DNA of 64,000 nt from Musa acuminata AAA Group (taxonomy: Eukaryota; Streptophyta; Magnoliopsida; Zingiberales; Musaceae), in assembly GCF_036884655.1 (NCBI RefSeq), contig NC_088338.1:2101001-2165000 (forward strand), given 5' to 3'. A model generated the notes under the pieces. The model did no database searches, was not told where the DNA came from, and was given only the letters and a program-made list of their open reading frames with translations. Numbering within the stretch: position 1 is the stretch's first letter; each line of letters begins with the position of its first letter. Position numbers and translations under genes: made by a program. Below are positions 1-11,640 of this stretch, piece after piece.

Positions 1-1542
1 TCTGGTCTGACAACCACCAGACCTAGTGATGAGTCCAATAGATGACTGATTTTACTTTCATTGTGGTCATCTTACTCTCTTTTGTACAAGTTGATTAAGT
101 TCAGGTCCTTTAGTCAGCAATTGAATTGAGTTCACTTAAGTTCAGCAAATTGAGTTCTAAATGAAAGAGAACTGCAGGCTACAAACGGCGAGAGGTGATT
201 GCTAATCATATTCGTGTAGGTTAGAAAGGAAATTTTGACAATTTATTATTAGAAGGAATTTAAACAAGTTGCAGGATCTCTTATTCTACCTTTTCGTACT
301 TACAATATCACCTGCTTCTCACATCTCTTCCCTCTTCTTTTATTTTTGCCTTGTTCATCTCTTCCAAGTGATGTAGTTTCCTACTAAATTTGCTAATTGA
401 TTTTTCTGTGGCGCGCAACCACTTGAGCAACAAGGTTTCACTTGAAACTCAAAGGTTTTGTGTCAGAAAAACAACATTTTTGCTTGCAAGTGTAAGGTTG
501 TGTAAATTGACTCTCTTCAAATGCCGCACTGGGGGGAGCATTTTAACTCGTTTGTGGTGATTGGCTCTTAATTAAGATATAATGACAGGTGAAAATTTTC
601 TCTTCTTGTTGTTGGCAATGTACCTATTGGTCTATCCTACCACATGGTTTTTGTTCTTATAGAAGTGCTTACTGCCTGCTTTGTCACTTGAAATCATAAT
701 TTTGATTAAGAAGAACTATTTTGAAGCTGCAAATAAAACTAAATGTTCTATCCAATCTTTTGATTTCTTAGTGGGCCATGACGTCACCGTTAGGTTGCCC
801 CATGGTTTGAGCCACGAAAATCAGCTCTCTGGTTGTAGGGGTAAGATCTGCATATTTTTCACCTTCCCAAGGCCACATATTGGTAGGAAAATGGTGTATC
901 TGACTGCGGTTTATCATCATTTCTTGATTTTTAACGAATTTGAAGTATAATAATTCTTGAAATCACCTGTATCTCTTGATCATCAATCATTGCTTGTCAC
1001 CATGTCCCTCCTTACATATGTGTGCATGATGAAATAATCCAGAGGGTTATTGATCACTTTTCACTGAACATGTTTCTTTTTGAACTGTCTAGTTATGTAG
1101 TTCAGTTCATGTTTCTGCTGATATGACATTGATCTGTTCTTAATGAAATGGAAGCTCTTTCAGTGTCAAATTCTATGGTACCTCAGAGAACGATTTATAT
1201 TTTTTGTGTAAAGAAAGAATGATCACGAGTTGCCTCTGTATATAATTTAGAATCAAATTTCTGCAGCTTGTTGCAATACATAATTTTGAATTTTATATTT
1301 ACGTACACATGAAGTGGCCTCATTTTGCAAGTTTATTATGTAATCCTGATCATGTTTTTCAAATCTTACTGATTGGATAAATAACAAGAAGTGTTCAAGA
1401 CAGAAATCTGCATTAGGTCTTCCAATGCAATTTGCCATGTGGGCACTATCATCAACTCTACACTATCAAATTACATCTGCTCTGAGATTAGTATGTTGGG
1501 GAACTAGTTCTTCCAGATATCTCATGATTATCTTTATTGCAG
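1..1542 (+). other. Presumed intron upstream of the DUF212 exons
   Basis: No convincing exon was found in this stretch. It is AT-rich and holds a degenerate SINE-like piece near 790-890. It is read as intron because the exon at 1543 needs an upstream donor and the earlier DUF212 motifs are missing here. Confidence 0.45.
790..890 (+). mobile_element. Degenerate Au-type SINE 3' fragment
   Basis: The stretch reads like the tail half of the Au SINE family: a GTTTGAGCCACG box-B-like string, an A-rich piece ending in CTCTCTGG, AGGGGTAAGATCTGC, then a run in the position of the usual TACAATAGACCC, and CTTCCCAAGGCC. The match is to a remembered consensus and is degenerate. No 5' half or target duplication was seen. 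Confidence 0.4.
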
Positions 1543-2000
1543 TTACTAAATCAAATAGTATGTGAGCTGCCGCCAGAACATCCTGTATCATCTAACCATA
1601 GGCCCCTGCGCGAACTTCTTGGACACACTCCACTACAGGTACTTGGATATGCTTTTATGCTCAACTTCCTTAGATTTGTAGTTTTCACAACTACTTTCTC
1701 ATACACCTATTGGTTTAATTGCACAAATTTATACGGAGAACTCGTGGTATCGTATGCTTCACTAGTGTTATGCTCCTTCAAATCATCCTATTGCCACTAA
1801 TTTAAAACAAAATTGCAATGTGTTGTAGGCATAACACAATAGCTCTTTTTTGCTGTACTTGTAGTGTGTATCCTGACGAAAGCTATTTGAATATTTTTGA
1901 GTCACTAGTAGTACTGAGCATCTGGGAATTCTTCATGCAGGTTTGTGCAGGAGCTGTCCTTGGTTGTTTGGTGTCATACCTTATGAGAGGTTCTACGTAG
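1543..2000 (+). CDS. DUF212 / acid phosphatase-vanadium haloperoxidase-related protein, last two exons (partial)
   Basis: Two exons close in frame: 1543-1638 (acceptor TTGCAG, donor GTACTT; 32 codons) and 1941-2000 (acceptor ATGCAG; 19 codons plus TAG). They encode LLNQIVCELPPEHPV, then RPLRELLGHTPLQ, joined to VCAGAVLGCLVSYLMRG. This is the C-terminal block of the DUF212 membrane family, in which the RELLGHTP motif precedes the final transmembrane helix. Family members are small integral membrane proteins, in plants often chloroplast-associated; their biochemical role is not established. The upstream part, including the conserved PSSHSA region, is not visible in 1-1542, so the gene probably begins left of the window behind a long intron. 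The family call is firm; the function is open. Confidence 0.8.
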
Positions 2001-2676
2001 CTGGCTTTTCTCTTGATCGATCGGTCTGGTAAATTTAGCTTATGAATGCTATTGGAGTCGGTTTCTCTGCACCAGATATCTTTCTTTGCTCGTTTTCAAG
2101 ATAGCATGGTAGCAGCTTTTATGAATTGATTTGAACCTTAATCAGTCATATGTAATTGTATACTCATTTATGTACAAAAGCATGCAGGGATGTTTCTTCT
2201 GAGAGAAAAAAAAGGGACATGCTGTTTGTAAGGATGACTATCCAAATATCAATTAAAATATCATTATTTAGTCTGTGGAGTATAAGTATTCAAGGCAGTG
2301 ATATTATCGCTGGAGGCAAGAAAAGAACCTATTTGGAAAACATGTACTTTATTTTTAAGATGAAAAATTAGAGGTCCTTTGACACAAATCTGAGAGAAAA
2401 TTAAACAGCACTGTAGTCTTGGCTTTTCATTGTAGTCTGAAGTCATCGTTGTTGGCTGAACCATGGAAACATAATGTTCTCTTATTTCATCTTTCTCACT
2501 GTGAACCAGATGCCTAATCTTCCAGCTTTGCTCTATTTTCCAGTAAATATGATGTTTGGGATCCTTCAAACTAAATTACTTGATGCACTCTGCATGCTTG
2601 TCTGTTGCATCCAGAGGTCCAGAGGAAAAGGAGTTCCAAGTGCATCAACATCTAACTTGCTATGTATATTCTATTT

Positions 2677-2853
2677 ATTGACTGCCAATTTGTGAGAATG
2701 ACAAAGTTTTGTGGTAGGGGAATCTTTCCGCAGAATTGACAAAGTTTTGATTGACTGCCAATTTGTGAGAATGACAGTTTTGTGGTAGGAGAATCTTTTA
2801 CCTGAATTGACAAAGTTTTGATCGACTTGCTGTGTGAGAATGACAAAGTTTTG
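2677..2853 (+). repeat. Tandem repeat, about 72-bp unit, 2.4 copies
   Basis: Two near-identical units start ATTGACTGCCAATTTGTGAG and end GAATTGACAAAGTTTTG. They are followed by a partial, more diverged third unit. The repeat lies about 680 bp beyond the DUF212 stop codon. No coding function is apparent. Confidence 0.75.
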
Positions 2854-2869
2854 ACAAATGATTAGATGT

Positions 2870-3850
2870 TAGGTTAATTATAGATTATCCCATAGTTAGT
2901 TAGTTTTAGTATCTCGGTCTTTATATTTTAAAAAATTATATTGACATTCATATAATTACGAAAATGAGACATATAGGTCTATTTTGATTTTCTCAATAGA
3001 AATATAAAAATAAAGGGTAAAAAATAATTTTAATGTTTCATTTGGTGGTAATAAATGATGTTGATGGTGATGGACAACGGTGTCGTTAAGGGCTGCGAGT
3101 AGTTGTTGTGGATGGGGAGACTGATGACGAGAGGTGAGGGTCGTCTTACATTTGTGTTGACGTCGACGTAGTTGCTGAGCGACGAAAGTGTTGTCGATGC
3201 AGATGTCGAACGATGTTACTCTATATCTATATTGGCGTCGACATAGTTGCTAAGCATCACTGCTCGACATCTACATCAACGGTCCTTTCGTCGCTCGATA
3301 ACTGTGTCGACACTAATGCAGATGCAAAGCGACAAAAGAGTTGCTTGGCAACTACGTTGACACCAGTTTGCAGCTACATCGGTATTGATGCAAAGGTAGA
3401 GCAACGAAAAGTCGCTCGACAACTATGTTAACGTCGACGTAATTACCAAGCGACGTTGCTCGACATTTGCGTCGATGTAGATGCAAAGAGGCGTACTAAC
3501 GCAATTGTTGAGCAGCATCTCTCTACATCTACGAGGGAGATGCCAAGTGACCATCATCTCTCGCCGTCACTCTCTTCATCGACAATAATCACTCGTGGCC
3601 TTAGCAGCGTCGCCATCCATCAACATTGATGTTGTCTATCACAATCAATTGAAATATTAAAATTATCTTTTTATCTTTTATTTTCATGTTTTTGTTAGTA
3701 AAATCGACGTCGTTATGGTAAATAAACCTAGATGTTTTAATTTTATAACTATAGGAATGTCATTATAACTTTTTAAAATATAGAAATCAAGATACTAAAT
3801 GTAGCTTAATATATAATTATCACGATATTATCAAATTAATATTAATAGAC
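2870..3850. mobile_element. Foldback DNA element with long terminal inverted repeats
   Basis: The left arm (about 2903-3075) is the reverse complement of the right arm (about 3600-3798). For example TTTAGTATCTCGGTCTTTAT at left pairs with TTTAGTATCTTGATTTCTAT read inward from the right end. Both arms continue through TGACATTC, then AAAATAAA and ATAATTTTAAT blocks. The interior (3060-3650) is GC-richer and built from degenerate GACGTCGACGTAG and GCGACG words, unlike the AT-rich flanks. There is no transposase, so it is a non-autonomous element; the long arms suggest a Mutator-like or foldback class. A clean target duplication was not identified. Confidence 0.6.
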
Positions 3851-5140
3851 TAACCTAATCCTTATAAGTCCATTCTAGCTAAATCCTACTTCCATATGAG
3901 GTTAAATTGACGTATTATGCCAATTATGGATAATCAATTTCTAATCGAACGATTCGATGCTTGTGATATCATTCGTTAGATTTCGGTTCAATGAAATAAC
4001 ACCTCTACTTATTGACTTCATGCCAAAAATGTTTACATCCAATGGTAATAGAATTATAACCCAAGTCCATCCAATATCCATGAACAAGGTGTTGATGAGA
4101 CGAGATCAATCCATGGATGCTGAGCGATGAATATATATATATACTTACATGTCAATGCAAATTAGTTTGATTTAAAGATTTCTGTTCTACTCTTGAAACT
4201 TACGCAGACCAATGAAAGCAATGAATGATTGTGGATAGCCAACTTTTTCTGCAGCTGCTTATGTCTAATTTATAATTGATTGCTAACACATAATAGCAAA
4301 CAAATCACATCAAATGGTAATTACTTGGAGAATTAATTGTTAATTCCATTATGAGATGTTGAGTGCATAAGCAATAATAATTGTATCAGAAATGTCTCTA
4401 TCCAACCCATCCCTTTCTCTTGTCATGTGTTTATCATGCACAATAAAATACAGCAAATCAACTGCTTTCATCCTCTATTCTTCTGCCTGTCCATATCCGT
4501 CAGATGACTGATTAGAATATCCAAATCTCGTGGCATTAACATAACAAAATTAGGTTGAAGTGTACCCTTCAATGCTACATTCTATATTCATCATGCAAAA
4601 TCCTCCCTTGTAGAGTAAGATATCAATGCTCGTAATAAGTGGAAGAATAGGATGGTTGAGAGATGACAATGGGGAGGGTTCTCATCTTTTTTTCGATCAA
4701 GTTGGGAATTTTCATCCTCGTGTTGATGATTTGAATGATTTGTTAGAGTACATTAATGCCATTAACATATGCTTTGATCATATTTGATAATTCAATATAA
4801 TTTGATAATACACGAGTTATTATTCCATCGAATACTCTTTCTTATTTGCTCGTATAATTTTTTAATTTTAAATTATGAAAAATATAAACTCAACATAATG
4901 ATTTCTTTTGATGTGTGGGTCATATTGATATTAAGAACATTCGAAAATTACATGATTGATGAGTTATGTCCCTCTATAATCTTATGCTTTTTTCCTTTTT
5001 TTTTTACCCTTATTCTAGATTCAAATGGTGTCACATTCTTCTAAGAACACACTCGGATAATTTTTGGATTCATATAAAAGTAGGATATATGAATTATGAT
5101 TAGAAAAATTAATAGGTATTGTAAATAATAAGACAAATGA
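3851..5140. other. AT-rich intergenic DNA
   Basis: No gene was recognised. The only simple feature is an (AT)n tract at about 4130-4142. Short open frames here are AT-rich and resemble nothing known. Confidence 0.6.
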
Positions 5141-5141
5141 T

Positions 5142-6530
5142 AAAATTTTAGAAAGAATTCGGAGATACATATGTATTAAGGTCAAATATCATGGATTAAT
5201 CAAGATTTCTATCCTAAAGTTTGAGTCTAATAATAATTATAAAGTGAGTTGATATCCCATCTCAATGAATTGAATAATAAAATAAAATTAAAATATAATC
5301 GAAAATAAAATAAAAAAAGAAAGAGTATTTATTATTGGTATCAATAAGATTTGTTTAGAATGCTATTTGTAGAGCTTAAAAGGTTCCTAAAAGTCATATT
5401 GAAAGGTATAGTACACCATACTTCCTTTCACGAGGATAATTAATTAATTAATTATATATTTTAAAGATATTTTCAATAGTTCTTAAAATAACTCAAAATT
5501 TATCAATATTAAAATTAAAATAATAATAAACAAGAAGAAAAATAATAAAGGTATTGCTTGATGGTTAATGAAGTGAACTATATAATTTAAATTTTACTTA
5601 AGTGTAAATAACTTTTATCTCAAAGGAACAAAATGAATTAATTATATTCTTTCTAACCCATATTTTTATTATTACAATATGGTATCAATGATTAGTTGCA
5701 GAGTTAGCATTAATAATTATGCATAAGAATCTTGAATATTCACGAGAGACTTTAGGAATTGCACACGAGACTTTAGGAATTGCATAATTTCTTAGTTGTA
5801 ATCGTATATAGATACTTTCATCTAAGCGGCTAGAATACGAAGAATCATGTCTTACAAAAGATACCACTTCATGTCTCTCTTAAAGTTAAATTCTTCCTAT
5901 ACCTCTATAGAAGGATAATAAATATTAATTATAGGGAGAAAGGTTAAAGTTAAATTTTAATCATACACTAATATATTTTTTTAAAAAAATATTTTTTAAT
6001 ATACTTCTTGATCAATCAATTTATTATTATCACATTGAACATCATTTTTCATAAAGGATAAGAGGTAAAGGCGAGATTCGAGCGTAGAATCTTAAGATAT
6101 ACTGTCAAAATCTTTACCAATAAAATTAATTAACACCTTTAAATTTTATTTTGACTAACTAATAAATATTTAAAATAATAAAATAAAAAATTTTAGAAGG
6201 AACTCAAAGATATGCATATTTTGTATTAAGGCAAAATCTTATCTTGTGTGTGGGATTGATCAAGAATCTTATCCGAGATTCAATCAATATATCATCTTTT
6301 ATCAGCAAGATTATTATGACAAAACAAGCAACAAAAATAGAATTAAAACATAAGTAGAAAGAAAATAAAACATGGAGAGTATTTCCTATTCATGTCAATA
6401 GGAATTGTTTAAGACTTTCTTTATAGAGCCCAAAAAAATAAAATAAAGGGACATTTTCTTTCATGAGAATGATTATTATAACTACCCTTAATTAATTAAA
6501 TATACTTTTTAAGTTTTTTTAAAAAATATT
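5142..6530 (+). repeat. Pair of diverged direct repeats (about 340 bp each), possibly a decayed small LTR element
   Basis: About 5142-5480 and 6187-6520 share an ordered set of blocks: AAATTTTAGAA, GGA/AGATA, TGTATTAAGG, GATT-ATCAAGA, GAGTATTT, TATAGAGC and TAATTAATTAA. They therefore derive from one sequence in direct orientation about 1 kb apart. After the first copy, near 5680, the string TGGTATCAATGATTAG resembles the initiator-tRNA-Met primer site of plant retroelements. The divergence is too high to prove an LTR pair. Confidence 0.4.
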
Positions 6531-6935
6531 TTTCCAACAGAATGAGACTCATCTCCTTTGTTTTTGTTTTTGTTTTTTTTGTTTTTGGCTATTTTATTAT
6601 ATTCTCTGCTGTATCAGAAATCCCTGAGAAGTGCACTTTAGATTCTCACCATCAATGGACAACAGCATTTTGGTGTTCATGATGTGAGAATGAGCAGTAG
6701 AAAATAGACAATGAGATGTTGGAACAGCACACGGGCAAAGCTGTCAACACCGACTGCAGTCACAGCTCACAGGAGATTGTGATGGTGGTGGCCATGCATT
6801 CGCTTGTCCAACATTTAGATTGTGACATCGAAGCCTACGATTTCCCTTCTCTCAATCACGAGCGGATTTAGTAAGAGTTGAATATATCATGTACGCAGAC
6901 AGGTAAGTGAATCTGGATTCGATGCTGTTGCCTCC

Positions 6936-6942
6936 TATATAT
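6936..6942 (+). promoter_or_regulatory. Putative TATA box of the SWEET gene
   Basis: CTCCTATATATGATT lies about 100 bp before the SWEET start codon, in the TATA position for a short leader. A short (GA)n tract in the leader (7012-7025) precedes the ATG. Confidence 0.45.
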
Positions 6943-7038
6943 GATTACATGTCTGCAGACACCAACAGAGAAAAGGTGGGAGAGGAGCAGACTTTTCCTG
7001 CTTTTGGTCGCGAGAGAGAGAGAGAGAAGAAGGGCAAG

Positions 7039-8506
7039 ATGATTCCTTCAGGAATTGCAGCAGCATCTTCTTCCTCTGCCTCCTTCTACGACATCTGCAG
7101 CTACGCAGCTGGAATTGCCGGTGAGGTTTCTCAGCACCCGCTCAACGTTGCTTCTAATTGTTTCTAGTGGTGTAGTTGTCAAGATTGTCGAACCAGTAAT
7201 CCTGCTATCGACCTTAGATTAGTTAATCCCATGAACAAAAGGTCCTCCGGGAAATTACACATAGCCCGCAGGAGCAGAATCTATACAAGCTGCTCTTAGG
7301 AAGCTAAAAGAGAGTTCTTCCAAATCATTGTTCCTTTCCCCTTCCCCAGCAAAGGGATAAAGGGAAAATGGTGAATGCAGCAGATATTTGAATCGATTTA
7401 TTCTTGGTGCATAGCGTTCGTTCATGTCTTCATCACTACTTTCTTTCCCTTACCCCAGCAAAGGGATTAAGGGAAATGGTGAATGTTTTCGCCTTCAGCA
7501 GTTTATTTTGATCTGTTGCAGGCAATGTTTTCGCCTTCGTCTTGTTTGTGTCGCCAATGTGAGCCCACTTCATCGACATCTCTATTATTTCCATCTCCGT
7601 TTACATTTGCACATGAAAAGCTCAAATGCAGCACGATTTGCTTGAATTCTTCAGGCCGACCTTCAAAAGAATCGTCCAAAACAAGTCCACCGAGGAGTTC
7701 TCAGGCCTGCCTTACATATATTCCCTCTTGAACTGCTTGATCTGCATGTGGTATGGCCTTCCTTGTGTCTCCTACGGGGTGATCCTGGTTGCCACAGTCA
7801 ATTCGGTCGGTGCCGCCTTCCAATTAGTCTATGTCATCCTCTTCATTCGCTATGCGAATTCTGCAAGAAAGGTGAATGGATGAACAGATCATATCTCATC
7901 TTCTAGCTTAAGCTTTTAGACAGCAATTGATGTGTGATTGATTGTGCAGTTGAGGATGTCGGCGCTGCTGGCAGGAGTTGCCTGTGTTTTTGCTGCCATT
8001 GTATTTGTCAGCCTTGAGTTCTTCGATCACACGACGAGGCAAACATTTGTTGGATACTTGAGTGTTGCGTCGCTTATCTCCATGTTTGCTTCTCCATTGT
8101 CTATCATTGTAGGTTTTCTTTTCATCGCAAATTTAGATATCGATCGATGATTGTGTTCGGATTTCTTTACCTATCTATGTGGTGCACTTGTCAGAGTCTG
8201 GTGATCAGGACTAAGAGTGTGGAGTTCATGCCTTTCTACCTGTCCCTCGCAACCTTCTTGATGAGCATCTCCTTCTTTGCATATGGGATGCTGTTGCATG
8301 ACTTCTTCATATATGTAAGAATGCTGAACTTTTAGATTGGATTCTCGTAGATTGCTTTCGGCGATTGATGCTTGTTCTTCTGAACTGCTGTTTTGCAGCT
8401 CCCAAATGGAATTGGAACTTTTCTTGCGGTCATACAACTGGTGCTGTATGCCTACTACAGCATTAACTCAAGAGAAGACTCTAACATGCCATTGCTGGTT
8501 TCATAG
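7039..8506 (+). CDS. SWEET bidirectional sugar transporter (clade I, SWEET2-like)
   Basis: Exons: 7039-7120, 7522-7558, 7655-7871, 7950-8108, 8195-8314 and 8399-8506. All phases close to 723 nt, 240 aa. It is a seven-helix MtN3/saliva protein that passes sugars down their gradient. The first MtN3 repeat spans about residues 17-100 and carries SPMPTFKRIVQNKSTEEFSG and LPYIYSLLNCLICMWYGLP. The second spans about 130-215 and carries SLISMFASPLSII, then RTKSVEFMPFYLSLATF. The short C-terminus and the overall pattern look most like SWEET2, a vacuolar clade I member; the clade call is from memory. The start ATG is the first in frame with the TM1 segment. A possible 3'-UTR intron runs from about 8527 to 8793 (GTAAAATG...TTTTCAG). 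Confidence 0.93.
7325..7497 (+). repeat. Short duplicated segments in SWEET intron 1
   Basis: CCCCAGCAAAGGGAT-AAGGGAAA-TGGTGAATG occurs twice, near 7345 and 7453. The string AATGTTTTCGCCTTC at about 7482 is an extra copy of the first bases of exon 2 (from 7524). It looks like filler or a local duplication next to the true acceptor. Confidence 0.6.
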
Positions 8507-10500
8507 TGATGTTCTAGTTTGACAAGGTAAAATGTGCATTCATTAGTTTCATGCAATTGGTTGCTTTGCATAGATAATATTTTAGATGCAGAAAAGTAAT
8601 CCAACTCAGAGGTTTGGCATTTTCTCATGTATCAAAGCTTATAACTTCCCAACTCTGTTCTGTATGCACTGATTGTGTTTATCATGCTAATCCGAACATG
8701 TTGAAGCCATACTCTAATCAATGATATTATTCTCATTATTGTATAATTTCCGAACATGCTAATCCCAATTTATATTTTATTTATATTTTCAGGTGATCAA
8801 CACTTTTAGAAGCTGGAAGAAGAGGAAGTTTTCAAATCAAGCGACATCGGAGATAGTTCATTTTTGTTAATAGATGTTTGGTCACAAATTTATTCATTTT
8901 ATTGGCAATGATGAGACCTAAAAAGAATGTTATTTTAGTGATCACAAATTATTTTGTAATTATAAAATTTTGGATGATGAGCTTATGCGCAATGTGACGT
9001 CCTCACTCAGTTATATCGAACGTATTACTTGCTCCATAAAAATCTAAAAAAAATGTGAAGCATTAGCTCTCACAAATAACATCGTTAATGTCGTTTTCAG
9101 GCTCGGATATAAAAAGATGGATGATTGTACGAAGAATTCATAAACATAGATCTTAATTATTGTTATTACATGATTAGATCATCTTTCACTAGAAACAAGA
9201 AAATAATTTATTACTTTTGATTTAATTAAAGATATTGTCTTTTTGTTATTGACGGTGATAAAAAAACATCTAAAAGAAATACTAGAATAGAGATGATGAT
9301 CTAACTTCTAACAAATGCTAGAATAAAGAAGCCTTTCTTTTCCCCCATAATATTCTACTCCCCTAGAAAGAATCCAACCAAATAATGTTATCTTTTGCTG
9401 CCTGATGATCTTATCCTGACCTCTCTGAGCCCCAAAGCAAATGCTGAGTGTGAGAATACAAACCATAAACTATTTCCTCTGTCAACAAACAACACATGAA
9501 GTGTCTTCTCTGTTGCAAGATATGAACAACAATGAGCACAATTTCTGAGTTGACAGGGGGGAAGATTTCCTCATTGTTTGATGAGACTTGTCTTTTGTTA
9601 GACACATTGATGGTACAGGTACTTTCTATTTAACATGCATTATCCATTGGTAGAAGAAGATATGTCAGACCTATTTATTTGTCGGCACAAATAGAGGTCA
9701 TCTCAACCTTTTCCTTCTCATTATTATAGGTGAGAAGAAGTCTCAAGTAGTGTAACATGGAATACAACAAATGGAGCATGTTGGCATTTTTGTTTGTGGG
9801 GAATCTGTGCCAATTAATGGGTATCAAACTATTTTGCCACCATCTGAAGATTCTCAACTCCATGGACTTGCAAACAGACAACATGAGTTCTCAACATCTC
9901 CCACCTTATTCTCTCCTGTACATTTCTCTCCCAGAGTCAATTCATCCTGCATAGGAAAGATGAAGTTCTTCAGGAAAATGATCAATAAAGTTTAAAAGAA
10001 CTCTCAAATTTAGGTGAAACTAATAATATTTAAGAATTAAAAGAAAAAAATACACATATAGTTCTACTGTATGAAAAAGAAGTGATGTTTGTATGGTAAG
10101 ATTGCTCCTTTACAATATAGAAGATTAAGATTTGAGTTTAAGAAACAATCTCTGTATGATCTTTTCAAATTTTTTTTGCTTTATTTTGTAAAATGTTACA
10201 TTCTCTTTTAAATAAATACACATTTATTTTTAAGGAAATACAATTTTGTACAACAGCAATTGAGAAAGTTGGTATTAATTTCTTGTGAACTCTAGCAGCA
10301 GGTTTAGGGGAAAAAAATAATCCTTTGGTAAAAATGATTACAAGTTTTAGAGGATTACTCTTCTGATGTCTTCACCTGATTTTTATCATTGATTGACTGC
10401 ATTTACTAAGCATTTATGAAACTGTTAATAATGAAATGGATAGATTTTGGCCATCTATAAGTTTAAGCTTTTTAAAGTGGACTCACAGGAGAGAATGGAG
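8507..10500. other. 3' flank of SWEET and intergenic DNA
   Basis: After the SWEET stop there is a probable 3' UTR up to about 8950. The rest is AT-rich with scattered short open frames on both strands that match no family I know. Confidence 0.5.
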
Positions 10501-10551
10501 AAATAGAAGAAACATATCATTTAGATGAGATGTCATGATTTCATTTGCTTC

Positions 10552-11640
10552 GAAGTAAAGGGTAAGCATGGAAGCTCCAACCATCCAATGGGCAAGTGTA
10601 GCTTTCTCCCCTTTCTTCCTTTGGCTTGACTATGAAGGTAGTCATTGCAAGTTGCAATGCACACTGGATATGAACCATCACTGATGCCATGAAAAGTGAA
10701 AGGCATTGGCAAGCCATGAGAGACACAGAACAAGCACAACATTGCCATATCATACAGCCAATCTGCTGCCAAAAGGAAATGGTTCCTGTGGGGAACATAA
10801 GACACTCACATCACTTTATAGGTGAAGAAGACTCTTGATGATAAATAATAATAATAATAATAATATTACTAATTATTATTATTATAAACTCAAAAGATGA
10901 TGGAGACAAGATTAGACAAGATTAGTTCTTTATATACTGTCGCATATAAACTTTCGGAGTACTAAATCTCTCTAGATTTAAGAGTCCTAAAGTAATTTTC
11001 TTTTAACACCACATGTTAGGTATTTAGAGAACAACCAACCCTTAATTTTCACCTGATTATTTTTTGTTCAAATAGAAATCTTTGAAAACATAAATCCCTT
11101 ATCCCTAAGCAAATTGGTCTCCAAAAAACATGTTTTTAGTTAAGAATTTTCTTAAAAAATACTAACCAAAGTTAATAAATCTGAACAATAAACTATGCCA
11201 TTTAGATCTTGTTTAGATTTAAAGATCCACTTCCTTCTTGGTTTGACCATGTAGACACTCATTGCAGGTTGCAATCCACACCATGGACTGAACCATCATG
11301 AGATGACTTGAGTGATCAAGTGAACTGATGAACAAAGAGGAACTCATCTGCTGCTAAAAGTAAATTGTTCCAAACAGTAACCTCTGCATTTCTTTTGCTC
11401 TGACATTCAACTGTCTATATGTACTTTCTTCACTTCTTTTTCTCTTTGGTTTGACTATAAAGCCACTCAATGAAAATTGCAATGCACACACACTATATAT
11501 GAACCACAATTGGTGCCATGAGTGACAAAGTGAAGACAATAAACAAAGAGAAAAAGATAACAAGCTCCACCCTGCATTGTTTTTATAGCCATCTGCTGCC
11601 AAAAGGATATTGTTGTGAACAGTAAACTATGCAGACATCA
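10552..11640 (-). repeat. Three diverged copies of a 150-240 bp repeat
   Basis: About 10552-10800, 11225-11372 and 11362-11640 share blocks in the same order: CTTGACTATGAAGG-like, ATTGCAAGTTGCAATGCACA, TATGAACCATCA, TGATGCCATGA and ATCTGCTGCCAAAAGG. Short minus-strand frames over them share FIVKPK, but the sharing follows DNA identity and does not show coding. The array lies 1-2 kb upstream of the SABATH gene. An (AAT)n/(ATT)n palindromic tract sits at about 10845-10885. Confidence 0.55.

Noticed and set aside
681..950. 89-codon frame considered as an upstream DUF212 exon
   Set aside because: It overlaps SINE-like sequence and lacks the family motifs expected before LLNQIV.
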